Source of the DNA: JAYZAP01 sp964645285
Lineage (GTDB): Bacteria > Pseudomonadota > Alphaproteobacteria > JAAXGF01
Assembly: GCA_964645285.1 (NCBI GenBank)
Contig: CAZYDR010000032.1
Span: forward strand, 1-35,989
Direction: 5' to 3'
Length of the DNA: 35,989 bases
Part shown: positions 25,934-33,845 of the stretch, in pieces
How positions within the stretch are numbered: the first letter of the stretch is position 1
Layout: each line of letters opens with the position of its first letter
The notes under the pieces: model-generated
Database searches by the model: none
Told to the model about the DNA's origin: nothing
The model's input: the letters and a program-made list of their open reading frames with translations, nothing else
Made by a program: the position numbers and the translations under genes

Positions 25934-27396
25934 CAGTCGACGAAGGTACCGGTTTCGGGATCGAAGCCGGCGACAAATTCGCCTCGCGGCACCGCCGGGC
26001 CTGGCAGGTCGCAACGCAGGAACTGACCGTAGCCCGGCACGCCTTTGCACTCCTTGCCGTCCCACACCACTATGCCCCGCGACAGGGTGGTGACGGGATA
26101 GCCTTTCAGCCGGCGGCCCTCATAGGGGGTGTAGTCCATGGCGTCATGCATCATCTCGTGACTGATGGTGACCTCGAGGTCCGGATCCCATATGGCGATA
26201 TCGGCGTCCGAGCCAACGGCGATAGTGCCCTTGCGCGGATAAAGGCCGTAGATCTTGGCCGGGTTGGTGGCGGTAATGGCGACGAACTGTTCGAGGCTGA
26301 TGCGGCCCTTGTCGACGCCCTCGGAAAACAGCAGCGGCAAACGCACTTCAAGGCCGGGAACGCCGTTGGGGATGGCCTTGAACGGGGCATCTTCGCCCTT
26401 GGCCTTCTTGCCCTGAACGGAGTCGTATTTATAGGCCGCGTGATCCGAAGAGAACACCGACAGCACGCCCGAGGCGATGCCTTGCCACACTTTCTCCTGA
26501 TTAGCAGCATCCCGGGGCGGCGGACTGCAGACGAACTTGGCGCCCTCGAAGCCGGGTTTGTCCATGTCGTCAGCGGTGAGGAAGAGATATTGCGGGCAGG
26601 TCTCGCCGAAGACCTTGAGGCCGCGATTCTGGGCCCAGCGAATTTGCTCGATGGCTTCATAGGCCGAGACGTGAACGATGAGCACCGGCACGTCGAGGAT
26701 TTCAGCCAGGGTGATGGCCCGGTGTGTCGCCTCGCGCTCGGCCGGCGCGGCATGGGCGACGCCGTGATACTTGGGCGCCGAATGGCCGGCGACGAGCAGA
26801 CTCTCGGTCAGCCATTCGATGACGTCGTGATTCTCCGCATGGATCATCACCATGGCGCCCTCGCGCCGCGCCGTCGACAGCACCGTGAGCATCTGGCAGT
26901 CGTCGAGCTTGAGAGCATCGTAAGTCATGTAGACCTTGAACGAGGTGCAGCCATCGCGGATCAGGGCCGGCAGTTCCTGGCCCATGACCTCGGCGCTGGG
27001 GTCGGAAATAATCAAATGGAAGGCGTAATCGACCACCGCCTCGCCATCGGCCCGGGCGTGGTAGGCATCGACCACCTGGCGCAGGGACTGGCCCTTGTAC
27101 TGGGCGGCGAAGGGAATGATGGTGGTGGTCCCGCCGCAGGCCGCCGAAATACTGCCTGAGCGGAAATCATCGGCGGTCTCGACCCCGGCCCCGCCGGTCT
27201 GGGCGATATGGCAATGGCTGTCGATGCCGCCGGGCAATACCAGCTTGCCGCTGGCGTCGATGATCTCGGCGCCGCCGCCGTCGAGACTATCGGCCAGGCG
27301 GGTGACCTTGCCGTCCTTGATGCCGACGTCGCAGGGCACCACATCGGATGCGGTGGCGACGGTGCCGCCCTTGATGACCAGATCGAATTCGCTCAC
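25933..27396 (-). CDS. hydA: D-hydantoinase / dihydropyrimidinase
   Basis: The 487-residue protein is a two-zinc cyclic amidohydrolase of the hydantoinase/dihydropyrimidinase group. The ligands are in order: H61 and H63 (GGIDSHCHIAQ), the carbamylated Lys K154 (TSFKVYMTYD), H186 (MIHAEN), H242 (IVHVSAYEA) and D318 (FSSDHAAYKYD). It opens 5-substituted hydantoins or dihydropyrimidines to N-carbamoyl amino acids. The start is a GTG at 27396 with a GGGGAG site 7 nt upstream; no ATG stands near the family N-terminus (SEFDLVIKGG). The PLP lyase lies 19 nt upstream on the same strand. The D-carbamoylase and hydantoin racemase needed to complete the D-amino acid route are 3.5-7 kb away in a separate operon of the same orientation. 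Confidence 0.93.
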   Translation of the reverse strand: MSEFDLVIKGGTVATASDVVPCDVGIKDGKVTRLADSLDGGGAEIIDASGKLVLPGGIDSHCHIAQTGGAGVETADDFRSGSISAACGGTTTIIPFAAQYKGQSLRQVVDAYHARADGEAVVDYAFHLIISDPSAEVMGQELPALIRDGCTSFKVYMTYDALKLDDCQMLTVLSTARREGAMVMIHAENHDVIEWLTESLLVAGHSAPKYHGVAHAAPAEREATHRAITLAEILDVPVLIVHVSAYEAIEQIRWAQNRGLKVFGETCPQYLFLTADDMDKPGFEGAKFVCSPPPRDAANQEKVWQGIASGVLSVFSSDHAAYKYDSVQGKKAKGEDAPFKAIPNGVPGLEVRLPLLFSEGVDKGRISLEQFVAITATNPAKIYGLYPRKGTIAVGSDADIAIWDPDLEVTISHEMMHDAMDYTPYEGRRLKGYPVTTLSRGIVVWDGKECKGVPGYGQFLRCDLPGPAVPRGEFVAGFDPETGTFVD

Positions 27397-27415
27397 GATT
27401 TTACTCCCCTGAGAA

Positions 27416-28417
27416 TTAGATATCCTCGAATGCCGAGCGGTAGGCGAACAGGGCCGGCATGCCGCCAGTATGCACGAAGACCACCGTGTCGGTCGGCTTG
27501 AATTCATCTCGTTTGACCAGATCAATGAGCCCGGCCATGGCCTTGCCCGAATACACCGGGTCGAGCACCAGGCCCTCAAGGCGGGCGACCATAGTCACCG
27601 CCTCGACCATGGCGTCGGTCGGTTTGCCATAGGCCTCGCCGGCGTAGTCGGGATTGATCTCGATTACGCCATCGGGCAACCCGCCGGCAACGCCGAGCAG
27701 ATCGAGAGTACCCTCGGCGACCCGGCGCACATTTGCCTCGACGGCCTCGGGCTCGGCGTCGATTTCCATGCCGATGGTCCGGATAGCGCTGTTCATGGCC
27801 ACCAGTCCGGCCACGAAACCGCCCTGGGTGCCGCCGCTGCCGGTGGCCATGACCACCGCATCGACGGTCATATTCATGGCCGCGGCCTGGGCGATTATTT
27901 CCTGGGCGCAGCCGGCGTAGCCGAGACCGCCGACAGCATTCGAGCCGCCGCCGGGAATGACATAGGGTTTGCGCCCCTGAGCCCGCAGCTCGTCGGCCAG
28001 ACGCTCCATGCCCGGCCCACGATCAGCCTCGCCGGGCACCGAATGAAGGCCGGCGCCGAGCAGGCGATCGAGGAACAGATTGCCGGTCTCGCCGAACTGG
28101 TCCTGATCCCAGGGTCGGACCACCTGCTGGACCAGCTCGCACTTGAGGCCCAGCTTAGCCGCCGCGGCGGCGGTCTGGCGCACATGGTTGGACTGAGTGC
28201 CGCCGCCGGTGATCACCGTATCGGCGCCCTCGGTCAGGGCTTCGGCCATGAGAAATTCGAGCTTGCGGGTCTTGTTGCCGCCCAGTGCCAGGCCTGTGCA
28301 ATCGTCGCGTTTGACGTAGAGACGCGGCCCACCGAGATGGGCGCTCAGGCGCTTGAGCGGTTCCAAGGGCGTTGGCAGGTGGGCCAGCGGTACACGAGGA
28401 AAACGCGACAGGTCCAT
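27416..28417 (-). CDS. PLP-dependent D-cysteine desulfhydrase / L-cysteate sulfo-lyase family enzyme
   Basis: The 333-residue protein is a fold-type II PLP enzyme of the ACC deaminase group. The Schiff-base Lys is K49 in DDCTGLALGGNKTRKLEFLM. The substrate loop is GGGTQSNHVRQTAAAAAKLGL, and a phosphate-binding GSGGTQGG follows. The N-terminal MDLSRFPRVPLAHLPTPLEP and the length fit bacterial D-cysteine desulfhydrase and the alphaproteobacterial L-cysteate sulfo-lyase CuyA. These release sulfide or sulfite plus ammonia and pyruvate. Which of the two reactions applies cannot be told from sequence alone. The ATG at 28417 is chosen because an AAGGA lies 8 nt before it; the earlier ATG at 28423 would be only 2 nt from that site. 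It heads a run with hydantoinase, amidohydrolase and DUF1330. Confidence 0.85.
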   Translation of the reverse strand: MDLSRFPRVPLAHLPTPLEPLKRLSAHLGGPRLYVKRDDCTGLALGGNKTRKLEFLMAEALTEGADTVITGGGTQSNHVRQTAAAAAKLGLKCELVQQVVRPWDQDQFGETGNLFLDRLLGAGLHSVPGEADRGPGMERLADELRAQGRKPYVIPGGGSNAVGGLGYAGCAQEIIAQAAAMNMTVDAVVMATGSGGTQGGFVAGLVAMNSAIRTIGMEIDAEPEAVEANVRRVAEGTLDLLGVAGGLPDGVIEINPDYAGEAYGKPTDAMVEAVTMVARLEGLVLDPVYSGKAMAGLIDLVKRDEFKPTDTVVFVHTGGMPALFAYRSAFEDI

Positions 28418-28419
28418 GA

Positions 28420-29433
28420 TCATTGTCCTTCTGAGTCGCCGCCAACGACAGCGACAGGCTGCACCGCGAGGCGATTATATTTCCACAGTCCCACCGCGAG
28501 AGCGATGGCGATGACGCCACTGATAATGATCGTCGATGGCATGGGGCCCAGGTGCTCGAACCACTGGGTATAGAAATGGATCGCGGCGAACACCACGGCG
28601 GTGTTGACGACGAACCGGCGGTTCGCCCTGACCCCCCAAACGCCGACCGCCATCAACGCCAATGCCCAGAGGACTACGAAAACTACATCAGGCATGAATA
28701 GCGCAGCCCCGCGCCATTCACCTTGGGAATTCCAGAACGTGGCGCTGTTCTCAAAAATGTCGCCTTGCAGCCACGATTCGCCGGGATAGTCGCCCCACAG
28801 CGATCCCACCCAGAACCCGAAGTTCACCAGAATCAGACAGACCCGTGAATAGATCAGGGCAAGGCGCTCAAACGGGGTGGATAGGCGCTTGGACAGGGTG
28901 AACACGCCCAGCGCCAGCACGGAAAAGACCACGATGATGATGGTCGCCTCGCGGATGATCAGAAAATACGCCGCGTGCATGTATCCCGTGCTACTGCCGA
29001 GCAGGGCCGCCAGGGCGAACACCGACAAGGCCGTCAACAAGCCGCTGCGCGTCACGACGCCGAGGCCGAGCAAGATCAGAGTGACCAGGGAATAGGCCAG
29101 GAAACTGCCCACCAACATCAGAACCAGGCTGGCCGAGACAGTCAGCGCTCCAATCATGACGTTGGCGTCGCCCAGCAGACCCCAGTTGGCAGCCTTGAAA
29201 CGCTGTAGGGCCAACCCGCAACCGACCAGGATGGCGCCGATGACGAACGCCACCTCCTCCGACGGGTACAAGGCGATAATGCCGCCGGCCACCGCCACGA
29301 CACCGAACGCCAGCAGGATGTTAATGCCGAACGAGCCGGTTTCCCTGATCGCCAGCGCCCGAAGCCGCTCGGCCTGCGCCGCCGACAACTCGCCGTCTTT
29401 GACGAGTTGCACAATATCGAGGACGATTTTCAT
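28420..29433 (-). CDS. DUF2157-like multi-span membrane protein
   Basis: The 337-residue protein begins with a cytosolic helical stretch (VKDGELSAAQAERLRAL) of the DUF2157 type. About eight to nine hydrophobic segments follow, rich in Leu, Val and Ile, with short loops. A polar loop of about 45 residues (GSLWGDYPGESW to GEWRGAALF) separates the last helices. DUF2157 proteins are predicted inner-membrane proteins without a known function. The ATG at 29433 is preferred; a GTG two codons upstream (29439) is an alternative. The stop at 28420 lies next to the PLP lyase start, and the ABC-2 permease ends 12 nt upstream. Transcription through from the permease is therefore likely, though no function links these genes. 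Confidence 0.8.
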   Translation of the reverse strand: MKIVLDIVQLVKDGELSAAQAERLRALAIRETGSFGINILLAFGVVAVAGGIIALYPSEEVAFVIGAILVGCGLALQRFKAANWGLLGDANVMIGALTVSASLVLMLVGSFLAYSLVTLILLGLGVVTRSGLLTALSVFALAALLGSSTGYMHAAYFLIIREATIIIVVFSVLALGVFTLSKRLSTPFERLALIYSRVCLILVNFGFWVGSLWGDYPGESWLQGDIFENSATFWNSQGEWRGAALFMPDVVFVVLWALALMAVGVWGVRANRRFVVNTAVVFAAIHFYTQWFEHLGPMPSTIIISGVIAIALAVGLWKYNRLAVQPVAVVGGDSEGQ

Positions 29434-29445
29434 GGCCACTATGCC

Positions 29446-30267
29446 TCAGGGTTTGATTTTGTAGCCGCGGGCCAGCAGCTGGTAACACAGGATCCACAAG
29501 GCGCCATCGATGACCAGCAGCACGACGGCGCCGACCATGAGGTTGCTGTCCGCATGGCCGATGAAGCCGTAGCGGAAGCCGTCGATGGCATAGAAGAACG
29601 GGTTGAACTGGCTGATGTTGTAGAACAGCTCGGGCAAGCGCTCGACCGAATAGAAGGTGCCGGACAGGAAGGTCAGCGGCATGATGACGAAATTTGTCAC
29701 CGCCGACATGTGGTCAAACTTCTCGGCCCACAATCCACCGAGCAGGCCGAGCAGTGCCATCATCACGCAGGCCGCGATGGCGTGGAACAGGATGAAGCCG
29801 AAATGGGCCGGCGTAGTCAGGACGAACGGCTGCACGGCGGTCACCAGCACACTGCCGGCGACCAGTCCCCGGGTGACGCCGCCGGCGATATAGCCCATGC
29901 ATAGTTCAGTGGCGCCGAGCGGCGTCATCAGCAGGTCGATGATGGTGCCCTGAACCTTGGCCATCATGATGCTGGACGAAGTGTTGGCGAAGGCGTTTTG
30001 CATCATGGCCATGATGATCAGCCCGGGCGCCAGGAACTTGAGGAACGGAATTCCGGCCACCGAGCGGTCGGCGCCGCCGATGGCAAGGTTAAAGACAGCG
30101 AGAAACAGCAGGGTCGTCATCATCGGGCCAAGCACGGTCTGGGCCCAAATCTTGAGGAACCGCTTGACCTCGCGGGTATAGAGCGTCCAGGCGCCGTACC
30201 AGTTGAGCGAACCGGTGGAAAGCCGTTGCGATAGCGTCTCGGCGTGCTGCGTATTGCTATTTTTCAT
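29446..30267 (-). CDS. ABC-2 type transporter permease
   Basis: The 273-residue protein has six hydrophobic segments and the ABC-2 permease features. A first cytosolic helix (WTLYTREVKRFLKIWAQTVLGP) is followed by FLAPGLIIMAMMQNAFANTSSS. The late signature is FLSGTFYSVERLPELFYNISQFNPFFYAIDGFRYGF, which is characteristic of the YadH/NodJ group that exports lipids, polysaccharides or drugs. These permeases need an ATP-binding partner, which is usually the adjacent gene, but none is in the window on either side. It is the first gene of the minus-strand block here. No Shine-Dalgarno sequence is visible before its ATG; the flanking 50 nt towards 30320 hold nothing else. Confidence 0.9.
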   Translation of the reverse strand: MKNSNTQHAETLSQRLSTGSLNWYGAWTLYTREVKRFLKIWAQTVLGPMMTTLLFLAVFNLAIGGADRSVAGIPFLKFLAPGLIIMAMMQNAFANTSSSIMMAKVQGTIIDLLMTPLGATELCMGYIAGGVTRGLVAGSVLVTAVQPFVLTTPAHFGFILFHAIAACVMMALLGLLGGLWAEKFDHMSAVTNFVIMPLTFLSGTFYSVERLPELFYNISQFNPFFYAIDGFRYGFIGHADSNLMVGAVVLLVIDGALWILCYQLLARGYKIKP

Positions 30268-30320
30268 TCAAAAACAATAGATTACCATGATGGGACGAGC
30301 ACCTCGGGGCCGCTTGATAC

Positions 30321-30878
30321 TTACAGATTGAACTTATCCTTGATGAGCCTGGCACAGGCCAGGAGCGTGGCCGTGCTGGTGTCGATTTCGAGATCATAGT
30401 GCATGCTCTTATGTACGCGATTGAACTGCTATCGCGCCAGCCCGATCAAGCGATCACCGCGTTGGCGTTCGCGGTCCTCAAGAACATCCAGGGGCGCAAA
30501 GACGCCGATCCAGTGAACCTCATAACTCGAAAGAATGTCTTCATATTCCGCTCTTTCGCCGCCCAACATGACATCATCGACAATGAGATTGTTGCCCTGA
30601 GCCGCCAGGGCGCCAACCGCGTGGTGCATACCGCGCAAGGTCCGCTCACCGACCGGCCCGGTAGTGATGATCACCGACGGTTTGCCGTCTTCAATCACGG
30701 TCTCATAGGTGAAGCTGTCGGGATGATCCTGATAGGCCTCGGGCAGCATCGCCATGAAACTATCCATGGTCACGTGCAGAAAGGGCTCGGCGGTTATGGT
30801 CTGCAGCGCCTTGGCCAGGGAACCTTTGCCCGCGCTGCCAACGCCGTTGAGAAGAACGATCCGGGCTTTGGTCTTCAA
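30321..30878 (-). pseudogene. Chloramphenicol phosphotransferase-like P-loop kinase interrupted by in-frame TAG
   Basis: The frame starts at a TTG (30878) with GAAGGA 6 nt upstream. It encodes a P-loop protein of the CPT family: IVLLNGVGSAGKGSLAKAL (Walker A near residues 11-20), then HVTMDSFMAMLP, LIVDDVMLGGERAEYEDIL and GDRLIGLAR. At codon 150 (30429-30431) it meets TAG, and then the same frame goes on with QFNRVHKSMHYDLEIDTST, which is the normal end of the family (usually ARWQFxRVHxxxxYDLEVDTS). It stops at TAA 30321. A TGG-to-TAG change of one Trp therefore explains the break. CPT-like proteins phosphorylate small molecules such as chloramphenicol; in non-producers the substrate is unknown. 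The truncated 149-residue product keeps the P-loop but loses the last helix. Confidence 0.8.
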
Positions 30879-31007
30879 ATGGTGTCCTTCGGCATGATGG
30901 GCGATGATCTCGCGATCGTGAATTCTACAGCAAATTGAACTTTGGCTCCCGCCAATGAAGCTGTAATGTCTCGGCCTTGTCGAGGCGAGCAATAGACCGA
31001 GAGCCCA

Positions 31008-32210
31008 TTGACCCAACCCCATCAGTTTCGCCATATCGTTTGGCCCCTGGCGGTTGCCGAGACCGTCGTCTGGGCGGCCATGTTCTATTCCTTCCCGGCT
31101 CTGATGCCGGCCTGGGAGGCTGACCTCGGCTGGTCGAAGACCGAACTCTACGGCGCCTTCACCTCGGCCCTGGTGGTCGCGGCCCTGCTGGCGCCGGTCA
31201 ACGGCCGCCTGGTCGACCACGGCCACGGCCGCAAAGCCTTCGTCGGCGGCGCCGTACTCGGCGCCACCATGCTTGTGCTGCTCTCCCAGGTCACCGCGCC
31301 GTGGCAGTTCTATGGTGTCTGGATCGGTATCGGCGTCGCCATGTCGGGCACGCTTTACGAAGCCTGCTTCGCCACCCTGACCCATTCCATGGGGCCCGGA
31401 GCCCGGCGGACCATAACCCTGGTCACTCTGGTCGCCGGGCTGGCCGGCACGGTGTCGTTTCCCAGCGCCCATATGCTGACCGAACTGGTCGGCTGGCGCG
31501 GTACGGCCCTGGTCTTCGCCGGCGCCATTCTGGTCATCGCCGTGCCGCTGATCTGGAGCGCCTGCCGGCTTGCCGAAAGCCAGGCCGAAACCCACGCCCT
31601 GGCGCCCAGCCCGAGCGCCCGCCAGGCTCTGTCGGTGGTGCGATCGAGAACCTTCTGGCTGCTCGCCATTGCCTTCACCGCCCTGACCATCGACCACGTC
31701 ATGATCATCAGCCATATCCTGACGCTTCTCGCCGACCGCGGCATCCATTCGCAAACCGCGGTGCTGGCCGCCTCGATGATTGGCCCCATGCAGGTCGCCG
31801 GCCGGCTCGCCATGATGGCGGCCGAGCGGCATATCTCGATCCGCCTGATATCCCTGGGCTGCTTCGCCGCCGTGGGGCTTGCCGCCGCCTCCCTGCTCGG
31901 CGCCGCCGCGGTGCCCGGCCTGATCGTCGGCTTCGTCATTTTCCAGGGTGCCGGCTTTGGTGTCGAAAGCATCATCAAACCGCTGGTCACCGCCACCTTG
32001 CTCGGGCGGCGCAACTTCGGCGTGGTAGCGGGCATGCTTGCCGTGACAGTTGGCGGTGGCGCGGCCCTGGCGCCGACCGTGGCGGCGGTGATCTGGCGCA
32101 TCGGCGGCTACGATCTGGTGATTATGGTCGCCCTCGCCCTGGTCGCGGTCGCCCTGACGGCGCTGGCCGCCGCCTGGCACTCGGCGTCGCCGGCGGTGGA
32201 TGACAGCTAA
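31008..32210 (+). CDS. Major facilitator superfamily transporter
   Basis: The 400-residue protein has about twelve hydrophobic helices in two halves of six. The MFS loop between helices 2 and 3 is seen as NGRLVDHGHGRKAFVGG. The opening, with WAAMFYSFPALMPAWEADLGWSKTELYGAF, is typical of the subgroup of small organic-anion transporters related to oxalate/formate and monocarboxylate carriers. The start is a TTG at 31008, as no ATG precedes the first helix; a downstream ATG at 31080 would cut it. A long open frame on the opposite strand is only a shadow. The gene is divergent from the broken phosphotransferase gene over a 129-nt gap and is followed by a lipoprotein hydrolase after 51 nt. The substrate is unknown. 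Confidence 0.88.
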   Translation: MTQPHQFRHIVWPLAVAETVVWAAMFYSFPALMPAWEADLGWSKTELYGAFTSALVVAALLAPVNGRLVDHGHGRKAFVGGAVLGATMLVLLSQVTAPWQFYGVWIGIGVAMSGTLYEACFATLTHSMGPGARRTITLVTLVAGLAGTVSFPSAHMLTELVGWRGTALVFAGAILVIAVPLIWSACRLAESQAETHALAPSPSARQALSVVRSRTFWLLAIAFTALTIDHVMIISHILTLLADRGIHSQTAVLAASMIGPMQVAGRLAMMAAERHISIRLISLGCFAAVGLAAASLLGAAAVPGLIVGFVIFQGAGFGVESIIKPLVTATLLGRRNFGVVAGMLAVTVGGGAALAPTVAAVIWRIGGYDLVIMVALALVAVALTALAAAWHSASPAVDDS

Positions 32211-32261
32211 GCGCCACTCCCGCATACTCACCGCGCGACACACCGGATAGCGGTTTTGACG

Positions 32262-33254
32262 ATGGACAGTCATGGCGTCACCATGGGTTGGTTACGAGTA
32301 TTGGGCCTGCTGGCGTTCCTGGGCGCCTGCGCGCCCCATGTCGAGATGGCCGGGCCCCCGATCATGACGCCTGAACTCAACGCCGATCACCTGATCGCCG
32401 CCGACGGCGCCCGCCTGCCCTTGCGTCTGTGGCCGTCGGATGGCGAGACGCGAGCAGTGGTGTTGGCCGTCCACGGCTTCAACGACTACTCCAACGCCTT
32501 CGCGGAGCCCGCCGCTTACTGGGCGGCACGGGGCATCACCACCTATGCCTACGACCAGCGCGGCTTCGGCCAGACCGCCAGCCACGGCCTGTGGCCCGGG
32601 GTCGAGACCATGGTCGATGACCTGGCCATGGCCGCCACTCTGATTGCCGCCCGCCACCCGAACCTGCCGTTCTATCTGGTTGGCGAGAGCATGGGCGGCG
32701 CGGCGACCATGGTGCTCATGGCCGGACCCGAGCCGCCGGCCATTGACGGCATGGTGCTGGTCGCCCCGGCGGTGTGGGGCTGGCAGACCATGAACCCGTT
32801 CTACAAGGCCGGCCTGTGGCTCGGCGCCCATGTGGCACCGTGGTTCAAGCCCAGCGGCCGCGGCCTCGACATCAAGCCGTCGAACAACCGCCATATGCTG
32901 GTGGCGTTGTCACAAGACCCCTACGTCATCAAGCACACCCGCGTCGATAGCCTTTACGGCCTGGTCAACCTCATGGACGCCGCCTTCGACGCGGCCCCGG
33001 GTCTAACCACTCCGGCCCTGGTGCAATACGGCGCCCACGACCAACTGGTGCCCAAAAAACCGACCCACGACATGCTGCAACGCCTGACGGCCCCCCACTG
33101 CCTGGCGTTCTACAACACCGGCTACCACATGCTGCTGCGCGACCTCGACCCGGCCCCGGTCCTGGCCGACATCGCCGCCTGGATCACCGACCCCACGGCG
33201 CCGCTGCCGTCAGGGCGCGAGGGCGAGGCCGCGCAGGTGTTGGCGGCGGAGTGA
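32262..33254 (+). CDS. Lipoprotein alpha/beta hydrolase, lysophospholipase/monoglyceride-lipase-like
   Basis: The 330-residue protein has a hydrophobic signal with lipobox LGAC (Cys about residue 23), so it is probably a lipid-anchored envelope protein. The rest is an alpha/beta hydrolase of the Hydrolase_4 (serine aminopeptidase S33) type. The oxyanion motif is VLAVHGFNDYSNAF, then YDQRGFGQT, the nucleophile elbow GESMGG, the acid in QYGAHDQLVPK and the His in YNTGYHMLLRD. All three catalytic residues are intact. Similar enzymes cut monoacylglycerols or lysophospholipids. Three starts compete: TTG 32256, ATG 32262 and ATG 32283. The last gives the shortest standard signal, and I chose 32262 for its position after a GGATAG site. 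Confidence 0.88.
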   Translation: MDSHGVTMGWLRVLGLLAFLGACAPHVEMAGPPIMTPELNADHLIAADGARLPLRLWPSDGETRAVVLAVHGFNDYSNAFAEPAAYWAARGITTYAYDQRGFGQTASHGLWPGVETMVDDLAMAATLIAARHPNLPFYLVGESMGGAATMVLMAGPEPPAIDGMVLVAPAVWGWQTMNPFYKAGLWLGAHVAPWFKPSGRGLDIKPSNNRHMLVALSQDPYVIKHTRVDSLYGLVNLMDAAFDAAPGLTTPALVQYGAHDQLVPKKPTHDMLQRLTAPHCLAFYNTGYHMLLRDLDPAPVLADIAAWITDPTAPLPSGREGEAAQVLAAE

Positions 33255-33264
33255 CTGGGCGCCT

Positions 33265-33492
33265 CTAGCTCGGCTGCGGTACAATCCGCAGGTACGGCTT
33301 CGGGGCGTTCCAGCCGTCGGGGTACATTTTCCTGGCAGCCTCGTCGTTGACCGCCGGGACGATGATGACGTCGTCGCCGTTGGTCCAGTTGGCCGGGGTC
33401 GCCACCTTGTGGGCCGCCGTGAGCTGGCATGAGTCGATGACCCGGAGGATTTCGTCGAAGTTGCGCCCGGTGCTCATGGGATAGGTGATCAT
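33265..33492 (-). pseudogene. C-terminal fragment of a 1-Cys peroxiredoxin, cut by an insertion sequence
   Basis: The 75 residues match the C-terminal third of Prx6-type 1-Cys peroxiredoxins (ITYPMSTGRNFDEILRVIDS, HKVATPANW, GDDVIIVPAVNDEAARKMYP, KPYLR). Normal length is about 210-220. The catalytic N-terminal thioredoxin-fold part with PVCTTE is absent. The homology ends near 33493, right where IS3 transposase sequence on the other strand begins. The gene has therefore been split by insertion or rearrangement, and its 5' part is not elsewhere in this window. Confidence 0.85.
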
Positions 33493-33498
33493 CAGCCT

Positions 33499-33774
33499 GG
33501 CCGGGGCCGCTGCATGGACAACATCTTCATCGAGCGCCTGTGGCGCTCACTCAAATACGAAACCCTCTATCTGCACGAACTGAGCGACGGCTTCAAAGCC
33601 GAGCGGGTCATCGCCGAGTGGATCGACTTCTACAATACAGAGCGACCCCACTCGTCCCTCGGCGGCCGGACGCCGGCCGAGGCCTACGGCGCCGGGCAGC
33701 CTGTGGATATGATGGATAATGCGACACTCCATCAAGGAATGGTGTATCAAAAGTGTATTATGTGGTGCGACTAA
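33499..33774 (+). mobile_element. IS3-family transposase fragment (C-terminal part)
   Basis: From codon 33499 the frame reads GRGRCMDNIFIERLWRSLKYE, then EWIDFYNTERPHSSLGGRTPAEAYGAGQPVDMMD. That is the end of IS3-group OrfB, including the last catalytic Glu of the DDE triad. The first two catalytic Asp and the whole OrfA are missing, so it is an inactive remnant. The last 18 residues after DMMD do not look like the usual end, so the 3' side is altered too. The junction with the peroxiredoxin remnant lies at about 33493-33499. I could not find the terminal inverted repeats. Confidence 0.88.
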
Positions 33775-33820
33775 CTGATTAAAATATTTGAGAATGCCAT
33801 TTTGATGTATCAAGAGTGTA
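33743..33820 (+). repeat. Pair of 15-bp direct repeats in an A/T-rich segment beside the IS remnant
   Basis: TGTATCAAAAGTGTA at 33743-33757 recurs as TGTATCAAGAGTGTA at 33806-33820, with 14 of 15 bases equal and a period of 63 nt. The segment 33735-33860 is strikingly A/T-rich against a GC-rich window. It separates the transposase fragment from the HyuA-HyuB gene. It may be IS-derived end sequence or imported DNA that now supplies the leader of the next gene. A TAAAAT at 33779-33784 could serve as a -10 box, but no good -35 is present. Confidence 0.55.
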
Positions 33821-33845
33821 GCAGAATGTAGAAGGAAATAAAATA

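Noticed and set aside
27210..27218. Cys between the two zinc His of the hydantoinase (HCH) as an active-site anomaly
   Set aside because: The SHCH form is, as I recall, common in one subgroup of bacterial dihydropyrimidinase-like enzymes, so it is not unusual.
18731..30431. Stop-codon reassignment as an explanation for the in-frame stops
   Set aside because: One stop is TAA at a likely Gln and the other TAG at a Trp, while TAA, TAG and TGA all end normal genes in this window. Mutation or sequence error is far simpler.
30429..32273. 614-residue open frame on the minus strand opposite the MFS gene
   Set aside because: Only its last 149 codons are real (phosphotransferase-like). The rest is antisense to an MFS transporter with clear membrane helices and has the Gly/His/Gln-rich composition of a shadow frame in GC-rich DNA.
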